A stretch of DNA of 64,000 nucleotides from Firmicutes bacterium HGW-Firmicutes-8 (GCA_002840165.1 PGZN01000017.1:9311-73310); one strand, 5' to 3'. Counted from the stretch's first letter, positions 9,995-20,098 are shown. The notes: generated by a model from the sequence alone, not told the origin. A program made the numbers and translations.

Positions 9995-10442
9995 AAAACC
10001 ATTTCTGGGGAATCCGGCCGATGTAAGGGTTGGATAAGTCGCACTTCCGGACAAGGTCTTTGATATACCTGCCGACATTGGGGTACATACTGACAGTGTC
10101 AAGTTCATCCGCGTCTAACCAGACATAGCCTGCCGCTGTAGTGTGTTCCGGGTTGGTCTCAGGTAAACCGCTAATAATCCGGCCCCAAAAAACACAGTGT
10201 AAAGCGGACTTCTTTTTTTCGGCCAAAATTACTTCACCCATGAAGGCCAGCTTATCGACTCCTACGATTATATTTAACTCTTCCTGCAGTTCCCGGACGA
10301 GGGTCTGGGCCAGAGTTTCGCGGTCATCCGGATTTCCGCCGGGCAGGCCGTACACGTCCTGCCCGTTGTAATTATATTTCAGGAGCAGGATTTTATTGTC
10401 CTGGAGAATTATGATGGCTGGTCTGACCTTCATAGTTACCAT
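9993..10442 (-). CDS. NUDIX hydrolase
   Basis: 149 residues. Contains a Nudix box of the form G-x5-E-x7-R-E-x2-E-E (starting GNPDDRE, then RELQEEL), with Asn in place of the usual final Gly. Such enzymes cleave nucleoside diphosphates linked to another group; the substrate is not predictable here. The ATG has AGGAAAGG 5 nt upstream; a second ATG (MKVRP) three codons later is possible. It faces the conserved block in the opposite direction, which fits an inserted gene. Confidence 0.88.
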   Translation of the reverse strand: MVTMKVRPAIIILQDNKILLLKYNYNGQDVYGLPGGNPDDRETLAQTLVRELQEELNIIVGVDKLAFMGEVILAEKKKSALHCVFWGRIISGLPETNPEHTTAAGYVWLDADELDTVSMYPNVGRYIKDLVRKCDLSNPYIGRIPQKWF

Positions 10443-10541
10443 TAATTCCTTTCCTACAAGATATTTCGCCCAGTGTTTATGAATTATTCACCTGGCAGCG
10501 GTTAACAATAAGAATATATTTTATGGACAGGAGCGCCAGAA

Positions 10542-10925
10542 ATGAAATATAGAAAATTAAACCGCCTGCTTGATGATAAAATAATGGCTGGCATCATTTT
10601 AGGATGGCTCAGCAATATTCCCAAAATGATACTGGATACGATAATGTACAAACTCGGGTTTTCAAAATTTTTCTGCTGGCATGAAACAGCAGGAGTTATG
10701 ATTGCGCAACAGTGGTTAACCGGTGTCCATGGGGTTATCATCGGGGCTTTTATGGACTATTTCTTTGCGGGAACGCTGGGGGTAATCATGATATATTTTT
10801 TGTACTACTTTGGTAATAACAGGTATCTGATTTTAAAAGGGACAGCAATAAGTATCTTTGCTTGGGTATTCATGTGTATTATATTTAATCGATCAAAGGA
10901 TCAGCATGAATATCAAATTGACTGA
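10542..10925 (+). CDS. Small integral membrane protein, probably the N-terminal part of a split gene
   Basis: 127 residues of unknown family. Hydrophobic stretches near 15-35, 65-90 and 95-115 suggest three membrane segments, and HETAG and GVHG lie between them. GGACAGGAG precedes the ATG. The reading frame ends within a cytoplasmic-looking tail (NRSKDQHEYQID), while the next frame carries a further membrane segment, so one frameshift may divide an original protein of about 165 residues. Confidence 0.6.
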   Translation: MKYRKLNRLLDDKIMAGIILGWLSNIPKMILDTIMYKLGFSKFFCWHETAGVMIAQQWLTGVHGVIIGAFMDYFFAGTLGVIMIYFLYYFGNNRYLILKGTAISIFAWVFMCIIFNRSKDQHEYQID

Positions 10926-11046
10926 CCCCTATCATACTTACCAGTCCTTTATAGTGCATACCCTGTGGGGAATAGTGATGTCTTATCTGGCAGTCAAATA
11001 TGCCCTTTCAACGATATCGAAGGAGCTGCCGGAAAGACATAAATAA
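10906..11046 (+). CDS. Short membrane ORF overlapping the previous gene, possibly its frameshifted C-terminus
   Basis: 46 residues from ATG 10906, in the +1 frame relative to the preceding gene and overlapping it by 20 nt. It has one clear membrane helix (FIVHTLWGIVMSYLAVKYAL). AAAGGA lies 5 nt upstream of the ATG, so translational coupling as a separate peptide is also possible. I cannot decide between the two from one sequence. Confidence 0.4.
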   Translation: MNIKLTDPYHTYQSFIVHTLWGIVMSYLAVKYALSTISKELPERHK

Positions 11047-11196
11047 AGTTCAACACAGCTATATTATTTACCTCTTTTGATATCGAGTTTAGCAGGGCGC
11101 CTTGAATGCGGCGTCTTCATTGTTATGCATATCCTGCCATGCTGTAGTAAACACTAACAACGTTTCCGAGGACTATTTTTGCATGGGGGTAATGCC

Positions 11197-12030
11197 ATGA
11201 GAAACAAGACGATTCTTTTGGGTTTAATGATGCTGTTGATTACCGGTATGGCTGGCTTGAACGTATTTTGGCCGGAACACAACAGGCCCCGCAAAGAACA
11301 GTCCCTGCTGCCAGCCCGGGATTATAGAAAAGTTGAAGGAGTGTTTAACAAGAAAGAGGGCTGGGGGTTTGTTAAAGCAAAAAACGGCAGGGGTCCGGAA
11401 GTCACAGCCCATCAACGCAGCCTTGTGAAACAGTATAACGCGCTGTTTACAGGGGACACGGCGAAAAAACAGGTTACAATCACATTTGACATGGGATACG
11501 AAAAAGAAAGCCTGACTCCGAAAATCTTGGAGATTTTGCAAAAAAATAAGGTCAAGGCCAGTTTTTTTGTTACGACTCATTGGATTGAGAGTAATCCTCA
11601 AATTGCCGGGCAGGTTATCAAAGACGGCCACTTCCTGATGAATCATACTGTTAAGCATAAAAGCCTGCCAACACTATCTGATGAGGAGATAAAAGATGAG
11701 ATTCTGGGGTGGGAGTCTGTAGCCCGGCAGGTTGCAGGTTATAAATCAGTATACAAGTATATGCGTCCACCGATGGGTGAGTATAGTGAACGGTCACTTA
11801 AAATTACGAAAGAGCTTGGATACCGGACAGCCTTCTGGAGTGTTGCCATCCGGGACTGGCTGCCTATGGGTGGGCCGCAGGCGGCAGTTATCGGCATAAC
11901 CGGTCAACTGCATAACGGGGCGGTTATTCTGCTGCACGGGAACTCCGAGGATTCAGTAAACGGGCTTGAGGAGATTATTATCCAAACCCAAAAAAAAGGT
12001 TATAAAATAGTGCCAATCTATCAGATTTAA
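11197..12030 (+). CDS. PdaA-like polysaccharide deacetylase
   Basis: 277 residues: an N-terminal signal or membrane anchor (about 5-22), then a NodB-type deacetylase domain (about 90-275). The first motif reads TFDMGYE, close to the TFDNGYE of PdaA-type enzymes rather than TFDDG. The metal pair is in NHTVKH, followed by RPPMGEY and LLHG. PdaA-type enzymes deacetylate N-acetylmuramate for muramic-delta-lactam in spore cortex, so a sporulation role is plausible but inferred. The ATG at 11197 has GGGGGT upstream and is preferred to 11179. Confidence 0.88.
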   Translation: MRNKTILLGLMMLLITGMAGLNVFWPEHNRPRKEQSLLPARDYRKVEGVFNKKEGWGFVKAKNGRGPEVTAHQRSLVKQYNALFTGDTAKKQVTITFDMGYEKESLTPKILEILQKNKVKASFFVTTHWIESNPQIAGQVIKDGHFLMNHTVKHKSLPTLSDEEIKDEILGWESVARQVAGYKSVYKYMRPPMGEYSERSLKITKELGYRTAFWSVAIRDWLPMGGPQAAVIGITGQLHNGAVILLHGNSEDSVNGLEEIIIQTQKKGYKIVPIYQI

Positions 12031-12141
12031 CCCTATTTCACAAAATTCATAGGTTTTTGCGTTTATTTGATGTATAATATTAATATATGGATTTTTTTCA
12101 TGCCTTCTCTGTAAACAATCACGCGAAGCGGAGGCGGTCAG

Positions 12142-12606
12142 ATGAAGAGGTATGTGTCGGCATTTCTGTTATTTATGTTTCTTATTGCCGGCTGCAGCAG
12201 CAGTAATCAGAAGGAAGTGGAAAAGGTAATCCAGGATGCCTTCAAAGCTAGGGCAGATGTTGTTTTCTTATATAAAGACAAAAAGGTGCTGCAGAACTAT
12301 TTCAGCCCCAAGGCTTTGGGACAAAGCAGGGACTACCTGGCATGGAGCCCCAAAGGCCAATGGAACAACGTGAAAAACCTTAAATACTCCACGACAATCA
12401 GGATTAATAATCTGAAAGTTGATGGAAAACAGGCTTCCGCCGAGGTTTCTGAGACGGCGGTAGTAACCTGGGATTATATAGACCCTTCAAAGGTGATGGG
12501 GACCGCTTTCGCCAAAGAGGATGCCTGGAATAACAAAAAACATATCGTAACAATGTTTCTTACTCCTGACGGCAAATGGTTGGTTGAGGAAGATGTTATC
12601 CAGTGA
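12142..12606 (+). CDS. Putative lipoprotein of unknown function
   Basis: 154 residues. A signal peptide ends in a lipobox (LIAGC, Cys about 18), so the mature protein should be anchored outside the cytoplasmic membrane. The remainder is an alpha+beta sequence with alternating strands (RINNLKVDGKQASAEV, HIVTMFLTPDGKWLV), of the kind seen in NTF2-like domains. No catalytic motif is visible. GCGGAGGCGG precedes the ATG. An upstream TATAAT-like stretch suggests its own promoter. Confidence 0.75.
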   Translation: MKRYVSAFLLFMFLIAGCSSSNQKEVEKVIQDAFKARADVVFLYKDKKVLQNYFSPKALGQSRDYLAWSPKGQWNNVKNLKYSTTIRINNLKVDGKQASAEVSETAVVTWDYIDPSKVMGTAFAKEDAWNNKKHIVTMFLTPDGKWLVEEDVIQ

Positions 12607-12671
12607 CAGGTCAGGCCAAAGTAGATTTTCAGGCCCAGGCATTATATGCTTGGGTCTTCTATATTGCATAT

Positions 12672-12724
12672 CGAGTACGGAGTACGGAGAGGAACGTACG
12701 GAGTGGTGAGTGGTGAGTGGTGAG
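12672..12724 (+). repeat. Short tandem repeats (GTACGGA; GAGTGGT)
   Basis: Units of GTACGGA then GTGAGTG/GTGGTGA lie between the lipoprotein gene and hemZ. They resemble the GGAGAGT family but without a clear opposing arm nearby. Confidence 0.6.
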
Positions 12725-12762
12725 TTTTCTCCGCTTACGGGCTCGGAGGGGGGCGAAAGAGT

Positions 12763-14289
12763 TTGCTGCTCAATAATCAAAATACACCTGTCAATATTGT
12801 TTTATTATCTCCGGAGAAGGAATTAGCCGCTGCCGGGCAGGATGTAGTTCGCCTGTTTTACCGCAACAGCAGGATTTTCTTTCAGCCGGTGGATGGTTAT
12901 GATATTGTACTGACCGTTTCCGCTTCCCGGGAGGGAAGATTTTTGACCGGAAAGGCCAGGCTTAAAACCCGAACCACCAGCCTGGAGGAAGAGGTTCCGG
13001 TAGAGAAAACAGTGTTCACAGAAGATACCGGAAACGAAAAAAAGAGGCTAATTAGACTTGCTTTATACAGACTGCTGATAAATTTTACAGAAACACCTCC
13101 CAGACCGTGGGGAATCTTAACCGGTATCAGGCCGACTAAAATCGTTCACAGGCTGTTGGACTTAGCTTGGGGAAAGCCGGAAATAATTGATTATCTCACG
13201 GCTAACTATGCCCTGGCTGCAGATAAAGCAGACCTCCTGACTGGAATAGCCGCCGAGCAAAGGCCTTTTCTGCTGAACAAAGAACAGGCTGAAAATACGA
13301 TTAGTGTATATATAGGGATCCCATTTTGCCCTACAAGATGTGCTTACTGTTCCTTTCCATCCTACCCGGTAGACAGGGCAGGCCGGTTTTTAGAGCCATT
13401 CTTAGAGGCTCTGAAACTGGAAATTAAAGGTCTTGGGCAGGCTGTCGAAAGCCTCGGCAGGAAGGCCCGGACAATCTATATCGGCGGCGGTACCCCCACT
13501 GTTCTCAACAGTGGACAGCTTAGTTCTGTTTTGGAATCTGTCAGGACAAATCTATTCTCTGATGAGACTGTTGAAATTACCTTGGAAGCAGGGCGTCCCG
13601 ATACCGTTACAGCTGAAAAACTCAGCGCGGCCCTTGAGTACGGTGTCACGAGGCTGAGTATAAACCCCCAGTCGATGAACACCCATACACTGTCATTGAT
13701 AGGCCGCTGTCATACCCCGGAAGATATTTTCAGATCCATGGAAAAGGCCCGCCAAACGGGTTTTAAGAACATAAACATGGATATGATTATCGGTCTGCCC
13801 GGGGAGGGATGCAGGGACATAAAACATACCCTGCAGGAAATCGGTAAAATGAGACCTGAAAACCTGACAGTTCATACCCTGGCTGTCAAACGGGCCTCCC
13901 GGATTAAAGAGGCTAAAGAATACTTCAACTTACCACCCAGGGAAGAGGTTGAGAAGATGCTTGAGATTACCGCCGCCGCAGCTCTTAAGATGGGAATGAA
14001 GCCTTACTACCTTTACAGGCAAAAGAACATGGTTGGCCCCCTGGAAAACATCGGATATGCCCAGCCGGGTACGGAATGTATATATAATATCCAGATCATT
14101 GAAGAACGCCAGACGATTGTGGGGCTTGGCGGGGGAGCTGGGTCCAAATTTGTGGAACCAGGAACATGGTATCTGACGAGCCGGTATAATCCCAAAGACC
14201 CGGAAACCTACATCAGGAAAGTTGACGAGTTGGTCAGGCAAAAAGTGGACATGCTTACAAAAGGATACACCGAAAAAAGAGGAAAGTGA
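12763..14289 (+). CDS. hemZ: HemZ-type coproporphyrinogen III oxidase-like radical SAM protein
   Basis: 508 residues. The HemZ-specific segment RPWGILTGIRPTKIVHRL (about 122-139) precedes a radical SAM domain with the cluster motif CPTRCAYC (about 189-196) and GGGTPT. The C-terminal half has the HemN-like arrangement. The family is named for oxygen-independent oxidation of coproporphyrinogen III, but the exact activity of HemZ is not firmly established. The TTG start has GGAGGGGGG 10 nt upstream; that stretch also resembles sequence at 21800-21845, so the start is less certain than the gene. Confidence 0.9.
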   Translation: MLLNNQNTPVNIVLLSPEKELAAAGQDVVRLFYRNSRIFFQPVDGYDIVLTVSASREGRFLTGKARLKTRTTSLEEEVPVEKTVFTEDTGNEKKRLIRLALYRLLINFTETPPRPWGILTGIRPTKIVHRLLDLAWGKPEIIDYLTANYALAADKADLLTGIAAEQRPFLLNKEQAENTISVYIGIPFCPTRCAYCSFPSYPVDRAGRFLEPFLEALKLEIKGLGQAVESLGRKARTIYIGGGTPTVLNSGQLSSVLESVRTNLFSDETVEITLEAGRPDTVTAEKLSAALEYGVTRLSINPQSMNTHTLSLIGRCHTPEDIFRSMEKARQTGFKNINMDMIIGLPGEGCRDIKHTLQEIGKMRPENLTVHTLAVKRASRIKEAKEYFNLPPREEVEKMLEITAAAALKMGMKPYYLYRQKNMVGPLENIGYAQPGTECIYNIQIIEERQTIVGLGGGAGSKFVEPGTWYLTSRYNPKDPETYIRKVDELVRQKVDMLTKGYTEKRGK

Positions 14290-14360
14290 TGGTTATCGTC
14301 GAAGTATAGATAAAACAATATTGAACCGGTTCCCCGGTTCTGCTGATTGGAGGGTGATTT

Positions 14361-15863
14361 GTGAAAATCAGGATTGCATACAAAATTTGTGTCGCATTTG
14401 GTGTAATGTTTTGGCTGCTCGTGCTGGTTGCCGGTTTAGCCTATTTTAATTTTTATCATATCGGAACTGATCTGGCTGCCGGGAATACCGCCCAACTAAA
14501 CACCATTATCGGTGACAACATGAGGAATCTGGTTTGGGAGCTGGGAACCGTCATTTTGCTGGGTTTTGCTATTTCACTGGCCTTTACGATTTACATCATA
14601 CGTAATGTGAACAGGCCTGTAAAACTGCTGACCGGCTTGGCCTCGCGGGTTTCGGGCGGGGACCTGACCGCGAATGCAAAAGATATCCTGATAATTAAAA
14701 CAAATGACGAATTGGAAGAACTGGGCGAATCATTTCGGGAAATGTATCAGAACATAAAGAAATTCCTTTCAAGTATTTTTGTGGCTACAGATAAATTGGT
14801 TCACTCGAGCGAAAGTCTGTACAACAGTGCCGAAAAAAACCTGCGGGCTGTTGAACAGGTAACATTGGCTATTGACCAGATTTCAGCCGGCAGCCAGGCC
14901 CAAAGTGCCGATACCCAGAAGACAGCCAATGTAATCGGTAAACTTAATGAAGTAACCCAGGCCATTAAAGAGAATGCTGACAGGCAGAACGAAAACGTAA
15001 ATAAAACCGTAAGTATTATTAACCAAATGTCTGTCGCGATAGATAAGGTTGCTGAAAACACAAGACTGATAGCTGATGATACACAGAACTCTTATTCCAC
15101 TGCCACTGAGGGCAAGGACCTGGTTGATGAAACAATTACCGGGATGAAAAATATTAAAACTATGGTTGATGACCTGGCAGACAAGATGACATTATTGGGG
15201 AAGCGTTCTGAGCAGATTGGTGAGATTGTCCAGGTTATTGACAATATTGCCGAACAGACCAACCTGCTTGCTTTAAATGCGGCTATCGAGGCTGCCAGGG
15301 CGGGTGAACACGGCAAGGGTTTTGCGGTGGTGGCAGATGAGGTCAGAAAACTGGCTGAGAACAGCCGCCGGTCAACAGAAGAAATCAGAAATCTCATCAT
15401 CGGTATCCAGAATGAAACTGAAACAGTTGTCGCCCAGATAAACCAAGCCACTGTGGATGTTGAGGCCAGGTCAGAAGTGGCTTGCCAGGCCGGGACAGCT
15501 CTCCGGGAAATTATTACAGCCGTTAATAAAGTGGTTGCCGAAGTTGATGAAATCAACACAGCCATCGGCTATATGAAGGATCAAAGCCGGGAGATGGTTG
15601 GCGCTGTTGATATAATTGCCTCGATTACACAGGAAAACAGCTCTGTTACTGATGAATTACTAAGCGAGAGTAAAATAGCCACTGAGTCGATTACTAATGT
15701 CTCCGCAGTATCTCAACAGAATGCCGCGTCTACTCAGGAAGTAAACGCCTCAGCCCAGCAGATTACCGCTACAACTCTGCAAATCAAAACAGAGATCAGT
15801 AATCTTAATGACTTAATACTAGAAATGCAGAAGGCCTCCCAATTATTTAAATTAAAGGATTGA
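14361..15863 (+). CDS. Methyl-accepting chemotaxis protein
   Basis: 500 residues. Two membrane segments (about 8-30 and 55-78) enclose only about 25 external residues, so there is no usual extracellular sensor domain. A HAMP domain follows (about 78-130) and then the MCP signalling coiled coil with the conserved hairpin tip [19 protein letters not shown] (about 305-325). It would relay a membrane or cytoplasmic signal to CheA/CheW. GTG start with GGAGGG 6 nt upstream. It stands apart from other chemotaxis genes here. Confidence 0.93.
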   Translation: MKIRIAYKICVAFGVMFWLLVLVAGLAYFNFYHIGTDLAAGNTAQLNTIIGDNMRNLVWELGTVILLGFAISLAFTIYIIRNVNRPVKLLTGLASRVSGGDLTANAKDILIIKTNDELEELGESFREMYQNIKKFLSSIFVATDKLVHSSESLYNSAEKNLRAVEQVTLAIDQISAGSQAQSADTQKTANVIGKLNEVTQAIKENADRQNENVNKTVSIINQMSVAIDKVAENTRLIADDTQNSYSTATEGKDLVDETITGMKNIKTMVDDLADKMTLLGKRSEQIGEIVQVIDNIAEQTNLLALNAAIEAARAGEHGKGFAVVADEVRKLAENSRRSTEEIRNLIIGIQNETETVVAQINQATVDVEARSEVACQAGTALREIITAVNKVVAEVDEINTAIGYMKDQSREMVGAVDIIASITQENSSVTDELLSESKIATESITNVSAVSQQNAASTQEVNASAQQITATTLQIKTEISNLNDLILEMQKASQLFKLKD

Positions 15864-15868
15864 CAGCC

Positions 15869-15897
15869 TTGACAACCACCTCACTATTCGCTAAAAT
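15869..15897 (+). promoter_or_regulatory. Sigma-A promoter of the hisS leader
   Basis: TTGACA, 17-bp spacer, TAAAAT. The transcript would start near 15904 at the 5' end of the T-box leader. Confidence 0.8.
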
Positions 15898-15903
15898 TTA
15901 GAG

Positions 15904-16150
15904 GAGACGAAATGATTGCGTAAAGGCTAAGAACGGGAAGAGTAACCGTAACCGGCCTTCCAGGGAAGGGGTGCCAAGACTGAGAGCACCTCTAAGGTTA
16001 AAACGGTGAAAAACACCCGGGAGCCGGTAGGCCGAACCGATTAGTAGGCCTTCCCGGACGGCGCCGTTAAGCCGTAGTTAAAGGGGGTCAGCCATCAGCT
16101 GGCTAAACAGGGTGGTACCGCGGGATAGTTTCTCTCGTCCCTGGCGATGA
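15904..16150 (+). promoter_or_regulatory. T-box riboswitch, histidine-specific
   Basis: Full-length leader of about 250 nt upstream of hisS. The T-box core ACAGGGTGGTACCGCG is at 16107-16122, followed by the antiterminator/terminator stem GGGATAG...CGTCCC. A CAC triplet at 15987-15989 within GAGCACCTC is the candidate specifier and codes for histidine, matching the downstream gene. Uncharged tRNA-His should promote read-through. The terminator T-run is not compact, so its exact end is uncertain. Confidence 0.9.
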
Positions 16151-16181
16151 AGATTCATTGTCATTGACGGGGGATTTATTT

Positions 16182-16208
16182 TTTAGTTGACAGTTGACAG
16201 TTGACAGT
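16182..16208 (+). repeat. TTGACAG heptamer array
   Basis: Three to four units of TTGACAG between the T-box and hisS. A related TTGACAA array starts at 63985. Confidence 0.7.
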
Positions 16209-16244
16209 GGCCAGGTTGTTTATAGGTGTGGAGGAGGGGGTTTT

Positions 16245-17522
16245 ATGTTGACGGCGGGACCGAAAGGGACTAATGATATCCTGCCAGGCGAAATTGAGAA
16301 GTGGCACTATCTTGAGGAAGTGATTAGGGAAATATGCCGCCAGTACGGTTACAGTGAAATCAGGACACCTGTTTTCGAGCACACTGAGCTGTTTCTGCGG
16401 GGTGTCGGTGATACAACCGATGTGGTGGAAAAAGAGATGTATACCTTTATCGACAAAGGAAAGCGGAGTATCAGCCTAAGGCCTGAACAGACGGCCTCTG
16501 TCGTCAGGTCTTATGTGGAACATAAGATATATGCCCAGCCTCAGCCGACGAAGGTGTATTACCTGGGTCCGATGTTTCGGTATGCCAATGTTCAGGCCGG
16601 CAGGTACAGGCAGTTTCACCAGTTTGGGGTAGAAGTACTGGGCAGTTATGACCCGGTTGTTGACGCGGAAGTAATCACGATGGCGATGGAATTCTACCAC
16701 CGCATAGGGCTGCACGGGATGGAGCTTCATATAAACAGTGTCGGGTGTAAAGAATGCCGGCCTGTGCACAGGCAGAGACTGCTGGAGTTTTTAAACCCCA
16801 AAGAGAAAAAGCTGTGCCATCTCTGCCGGTCAAGGCTTGCCAAAAACCCCATGCGCATCCTTGACTGCAAGGAAGAACAATGCCAGGAGCTGAGCCGGGG
16901 CGCACCTGCGACAGCTGACTGTCTGTGTGAAAAATGCGCCTCTCACTTTGCGATGGTAAGGAAATACCTAGATGATGTCGGGATTCAATACAATGTAAAT
17001 GACAGGTTGGTCAGAGGTCTCGATTATTATACCAATACTGCCTTTGAGATTATGGTCAGCGATATCGGCGCCCAGAGTTCTATCGGCGGAGGGGGTAGGT
17101 ATGACGGCCTCATTGAGGAAGTCGGCGGGCCGCCAACACCCGGTATCGGCTATGCCCTGGGCCTCGAAAGGATAATTGCCGCGATGGAGCGTCAGGGCCT
17201 CGAATTCGCTAAGGACCGAACCTTTGACGTGTTTGTGGCTGCTCTCGGGGAAAAAGCCAGGGAGCAGGCATTTAAACTGGTTCTTGATTTCCGCCGGGCA
17301 GGCCTGGTGGCTGAGATGGATTTGATGGGGCGCAGCCTTAAGGCCCAGATGAAGTTTGCTGACAGGTTCAATTCCGGTTTTACCCTGATTCTTGGTGATG
17401 AAGAATTAGCCAAAGGGGTTATTGTGGTAAGAAATATGGCTGCAGGCGAGCAGACCGAAATACCCCTCGGGGGTATTCTGGACTACCTCACCAAACAAAA
17501 AAGGCGAAATAGTAGTACCTAG
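16245..17522 (+). CDS. hisS: Histidyl-tRNA synthetase
   Basis: 425 residues, normal length. Class II motifs: motif 2 with LRPEQTASVVR, the histidine-specific VRGLDYYTNTAFEI, and motif 3 with GYALGLERI, then the C-terminal anticodon-binding domain (about 330-420). The ATG at 16245 follows GGAGGAGGGGG; the frame is open further upstream but into the repeat. Controlled by the T-box above, and followed by aspS as in Bacillus. Confidence 0.97.
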   Translation: MLTAGPKGTNDILPGEIEKWHYLEEVIREICRQYGYSEIRTPVFEHTELFLRGVGDTTDVVEKEMYTFIDKGKRSISLRPEQTASVVRSYVEHKIYAQPQPTKVYYLGPMFRYANVQAGRYRQFHQFGVEVLGSYDPVVDAEVITMAMEFYHRIGLHGMELHINSVGCKECRPVHRQRLLEFLNPKEKKLCHLCRSRLAKNPMRILDCKEEQCQELSRGAPATADCLCEKCASHFAMVRKYLDDVGIQYNVNDRLVRGLDYYTNTAFEIMVSDIGAQSSIGGGGRYDGLIEEVGGPPTPGIGYALGLERIIAAMERQGLEFAKDRTFDVFVAALGEKAREQAFKLVLDFRRAGLVAEMDLMGRSLKAQMKFADRFNSGFTLILGDEELAKGVIVVRNMAAGEQTEIPLGGILDYLTKQKRRNSST

Positions 17523-17555
17523 CGCAGCAAAGCTGCAATCAATTCTAATAACAAC

Positions 17556-17706
17556 CGCGGAGAACGCGGAGATAGCGGAGTGACGCGGAGAATAAATAAT
17601 ATTAAACTAAACCAACACCAGCCTTCTATCAAAAGATTTCATTTTGTAGTAAAAATATGTTTTCCCTTCGCGGTCTCCGCGTCCTCTGCGGTCTCCGCGG
17701 TTTAAG
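17556..17706. repeat. CGCGGAGAN inverted arrays between hisS and aspS
   Basis: The left arm at 17556-17590 has four to five 9-nt units of the CGCGGAGAA type; the right arm at 17666-17702 has complementary TCTCCGCG units. It forms a potential hairpin over about 150 bp. Confidence 0.85.
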
Positions 17707-17746
17707 CTTTTCTTTACCCCTGAAGCGGTAGGGAAGTTCATACGAT

Positions 17747-17791
17747 AAAAATTTAGTTAAAAAAACAAACTTTTACGAAGTAGTAGTACAA
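17747..17791. repeat. Fragment of the dispersed 250-bp repeat
   Basis: Forty-five bases ending GAAGTAGTAGTACA match the 5' end of the repeats at 40 and 41113. It stops just before the aspS ribosome-binding site (AGGGAGGAG). Confidence 0.7.
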
Positions 17792-17808
17792 GGGAGGAGA
17801 AAATAAAG

Positions 17809-19596
17809 ATGTCTGAATCAATGCACGGACTAAAGCGGACACACCTGGCGGCGGAACTGTCTACTGCCAATGTAGGGGAAAACGTTGTTTTAATGGGATG
17901 GGCCAACACCTGCCGGGACCACGGCGGGCTTATCTTTATTGATTTAAGGGATAGGACAGGGTTGATCCAGCTGGTATTCAATCCGGAGGTGGCCGGGGAG
18001 GCTTTCGCCAAAGCCGAAAAAGTCCGCGGCGAATTTGTTGTGGCAGCTGTCGGTATAGTGCACAAACGCAGTGAGGCCACGATTAACCCCAAACTTAAGA
18101 CCGGGGAAATAGAGGTCTATGTCAGTGAATTAAGGATATTGAACAGGGCTAAAACGCCCCCGTTTTACATTGAAGAGGATATTGATGTCGATGAAAACAT
18201 CAGGCTGAAGTACAGGTATCTCGACCTCCGCAGGCCTGATATGCAGAAAAACATAATCCTGCGTCACAAGGTGACGATGGCTGCCCGCGATTTCCTCGAC
18301 AAAAAAGGATTTCTGGAAATTGAGACCCCGATGATGACAAAAAGCACTCCGGAAGGCGCCAGGGACTATTTGGTCCCAAGCAGGGTTAACCCCGGCAAAT
18401 TTTACGCCCTGCCCCAGTCACCCCAGATATTCAAACAAATTCTTATGGTGGCAGGGATGGACAAGTATTTTCAGATTGTCCGCTGTTTCCGTGACGAAGA
18501 CCTGCGGGCTGACAGGCAGCCGGAGTTTACGCAGATAGACCTGGAAATGTCTTTTATCGATGAAGATGACATCCTCGGCCTGATGGAGGAGATGACAGCC
18601 ACAACCTTTAAGGATGCGGCCGGTATCAATGTTGAGACGCCTTTTCCCAGGCTTACTTATCAGGAGGCCATGGACCGCTATGGATCGGACAAGCCGGACT
18701 TAAGGTTTGGGCTGGAATTGAAAGACTTCACAGACATGGTGAGCAAATCAGACTTTAAGGTATTTGCCGCTGTGGCCGCCTCCGGAGGTCAGGTAAAAGG
18801 CATCAATGCCAAGGGGTGTGCTGATTTCAGCAGGAAGGAGATTGACGACCTGACACAGTTTGTGGCTATTTATGGGGCTAAAGGCCTGGCCTATATTGTT
18901 GTCACCGAAGAGGGCTTAAAATCTCCTATTCTCAAGTTCTTTAAAGAAGAAGAAATAAAAGAGATGCTTGATAGATTCGAAGCCCAACCGGGAGACCTCC
19001 TGTTCTTTGTGGCAGATAAGCCGCCTGTAGTGGCGGCGGCTCTTGGCGCGTTAAGAATTGAGCTGGCCAAAAAGAAAAACCTGATTAGCTTAGATGAGTT
19101 CAGATTTGTCTGGGTAGTGGACTTCCCGCTGGTGGAATATGATGAAGTAGAACGCCGTTGGACGGCAATACACCACCCATTCACCGCACCGAAGGAAGAG
19201 GATGTAGAGTTTATGGAAACCGAACCCGGCCGGGTCCGGGCCAGGGCGTATGATATAGTCTTAAACGGTGTTGAACTGGGTGGAGGCAGTATCAGGATTC
19301 ACAGGCGGGATATCCAGGAAAAAATGTTCCAGCTGCTGGGCATGTCCCGGGAGGAGTCCCAGGAAAAATTCGGCTATATGTTGGAGGCTTTTGAATATGG
19401 GACCCCGCCTCACGGCGGTCTTGCTTTTGGCCTTGACCGCATGATTATGCTGATGGCCAAGAAGGATACCATCAGGGATGTCATCCCGTTCCCGAAAACC
19501 CAAAGCGCTGCCGACTTGATGTGCCAGGCCCCGTCAGAAGCAACCCCCAAACAGCTGCAGGAATTACATATCAGGCTGAATGTGAAGACGAAGTAG
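17809..19596 (+). CDS. aspS: Aspartyl-tRNA synthetase
   Basis: 595 residues, the bacterial length including the GAD insertion domain. An N-terminal OB-fold (about 1-110) is followed by the class II core: [55 protein letters not shown], and motif 3 with GLAFGLDRM. Ordinary bacterial AspRS or a non-discriminating form cannot be told apart without comparing anticodon-binding residues. ATG with AGGGAGGAG upstream. Second gene of the hisS-aspS pair. Confidence 0.97.
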   Translation: MSESMHGLKRTHLAAELSTANVGENVVLMGWANTCRDHGGLIFIDLRDRTGLIQLVFNPEVAGEAFAKAEKVRGEFVVAAVGIVHKRSEATINPKLKTGEIEVYVSELRILNRAKTPPFYIEEDIDVDENIRLKYRYLDLRRPDMQKNIILRHKVTMAARDFLDKKGFLEIETPMMTKSTPEGARDYLVPSRVNPGKFYALPQSPQIFKQILMVAGMDKYFQIVRCFRDEDLRADRQPEFTQIDLEMSFIDEDDILGLMEEMTATTFKDAAGINVETPFPRLTYQEAMDRYGSDKPDLRFGLELKDFTDMVSKSDFKVFAAVAASGGQVKGINAKGCADFSRKEIDDLTQFVAIYGAKGLAYIVVTEEGLKSPILKFFKEEEIKEMLDRFEAQPGDLLFFVADKPPVVAAALGALRIELAKKKNLISLDEFRFVWVVDFPLVEYDEVERRWTAIHHPFTAPKEEDVEFMETEPGRVRARAYDIVLNGVELGGGSIRIHRRDIQEKMFQLLGMSREESQEKFGYMLEAFEYGTPPHGGLAFGLDRMIMLMAKKDTIRDVIPFPKTQSAADLMCQAPSEATPKQLQELHIRLNVKTK

Positions 19597-19752
19597 TGGA
19601 GAGTGGAGAGTGGAGAGTGGAGAGTGGTTTTGGCAGGAATTGCTTAATAGCCCAATAAAATAACGATAGGATTTTAAAACAACCGTTGGTTCGCGCTTGC
19701 GCGAACCTTCCTATTTTCACTCTCCACTCACCACTTCCCACTCTCCACTTAT
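19594..19752. repeat. GGAGAGT inverted arrays bracketing a hairpin after aspS
   Basis: The left arm of four GGAGAGT units begins at the aspS stop codon (19597-19627). The right arm (CACTCTCCACT units) is at 19718-19750. Between them GGTTCGCGC-TT-GCGCGAACC (about 19689-19708) forms a perfect hairpin followed by a T-rich stretch, probably the aspS terminator. Confidence 0.85.
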
Positions 19753-19856
19753 TTGTCAAGCCCCGGATTTAACCAATGCAATCCTACAGGATGAATAAAA
19801 ACCAATGCTGTCAGCAAATACTAGTCATAGCGTGATTAAGCTGTAATAATTGACAC

Positions 19857-19885
19857 TTGATGGCTTCAGTCCAGTGTGATATATT
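19857..19885 (+). promoter_or_regulatory. Sigma-A-like promoter of 6S RNA
   Basis: TTGATG, 17-bp spacer, TATATT. It predicts a start near 19892, just ahead of the paired 5' end of the RNA. Confidence 0.65.
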
Positions 19886-19891
19886 TATACT

Positions 19892-20098
19892 ACAACAACA
19901 TAACAAAACAAACCCTACGATGCGCGTGACCAGCCGCCTAGTATTGAGCCAACACCAATACCTAGGTAGTCCTGACTCTAGCTGTGGCTTGTATGCCTCG
20001 ATATCTGAGGAAACATAAAGCAGTTGGGGGGACCCCCACCTGTTGAGATCAGGTTCAAGTTACAACGGCCTCACGGCATAGGTGGGGTATTTTGTTGT
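19892..20098 (+). ncRNA. ssrS: 6S RNA
   Basis: About 190-200 nt without an open frame. The 5' segment CCCTACGATGCGCGTGACC (from 19913) pairs with the 3' segment GGCCTCACGGCATAGGTGGGG-like strand (20068-20087), closing one long irregular rod. An internal hairpin GGGGGGACCCCC lies at about 20026-20037. A 6S RNA binds sigma-A RNA polymerase as a promoter mimic. The strongest support is position: in Bacillus, bsrA lies beside yrvM (tcdA) near aspS and rarA, and the same genes are here. A covariance search would confirm it. Confidence 0.75.
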
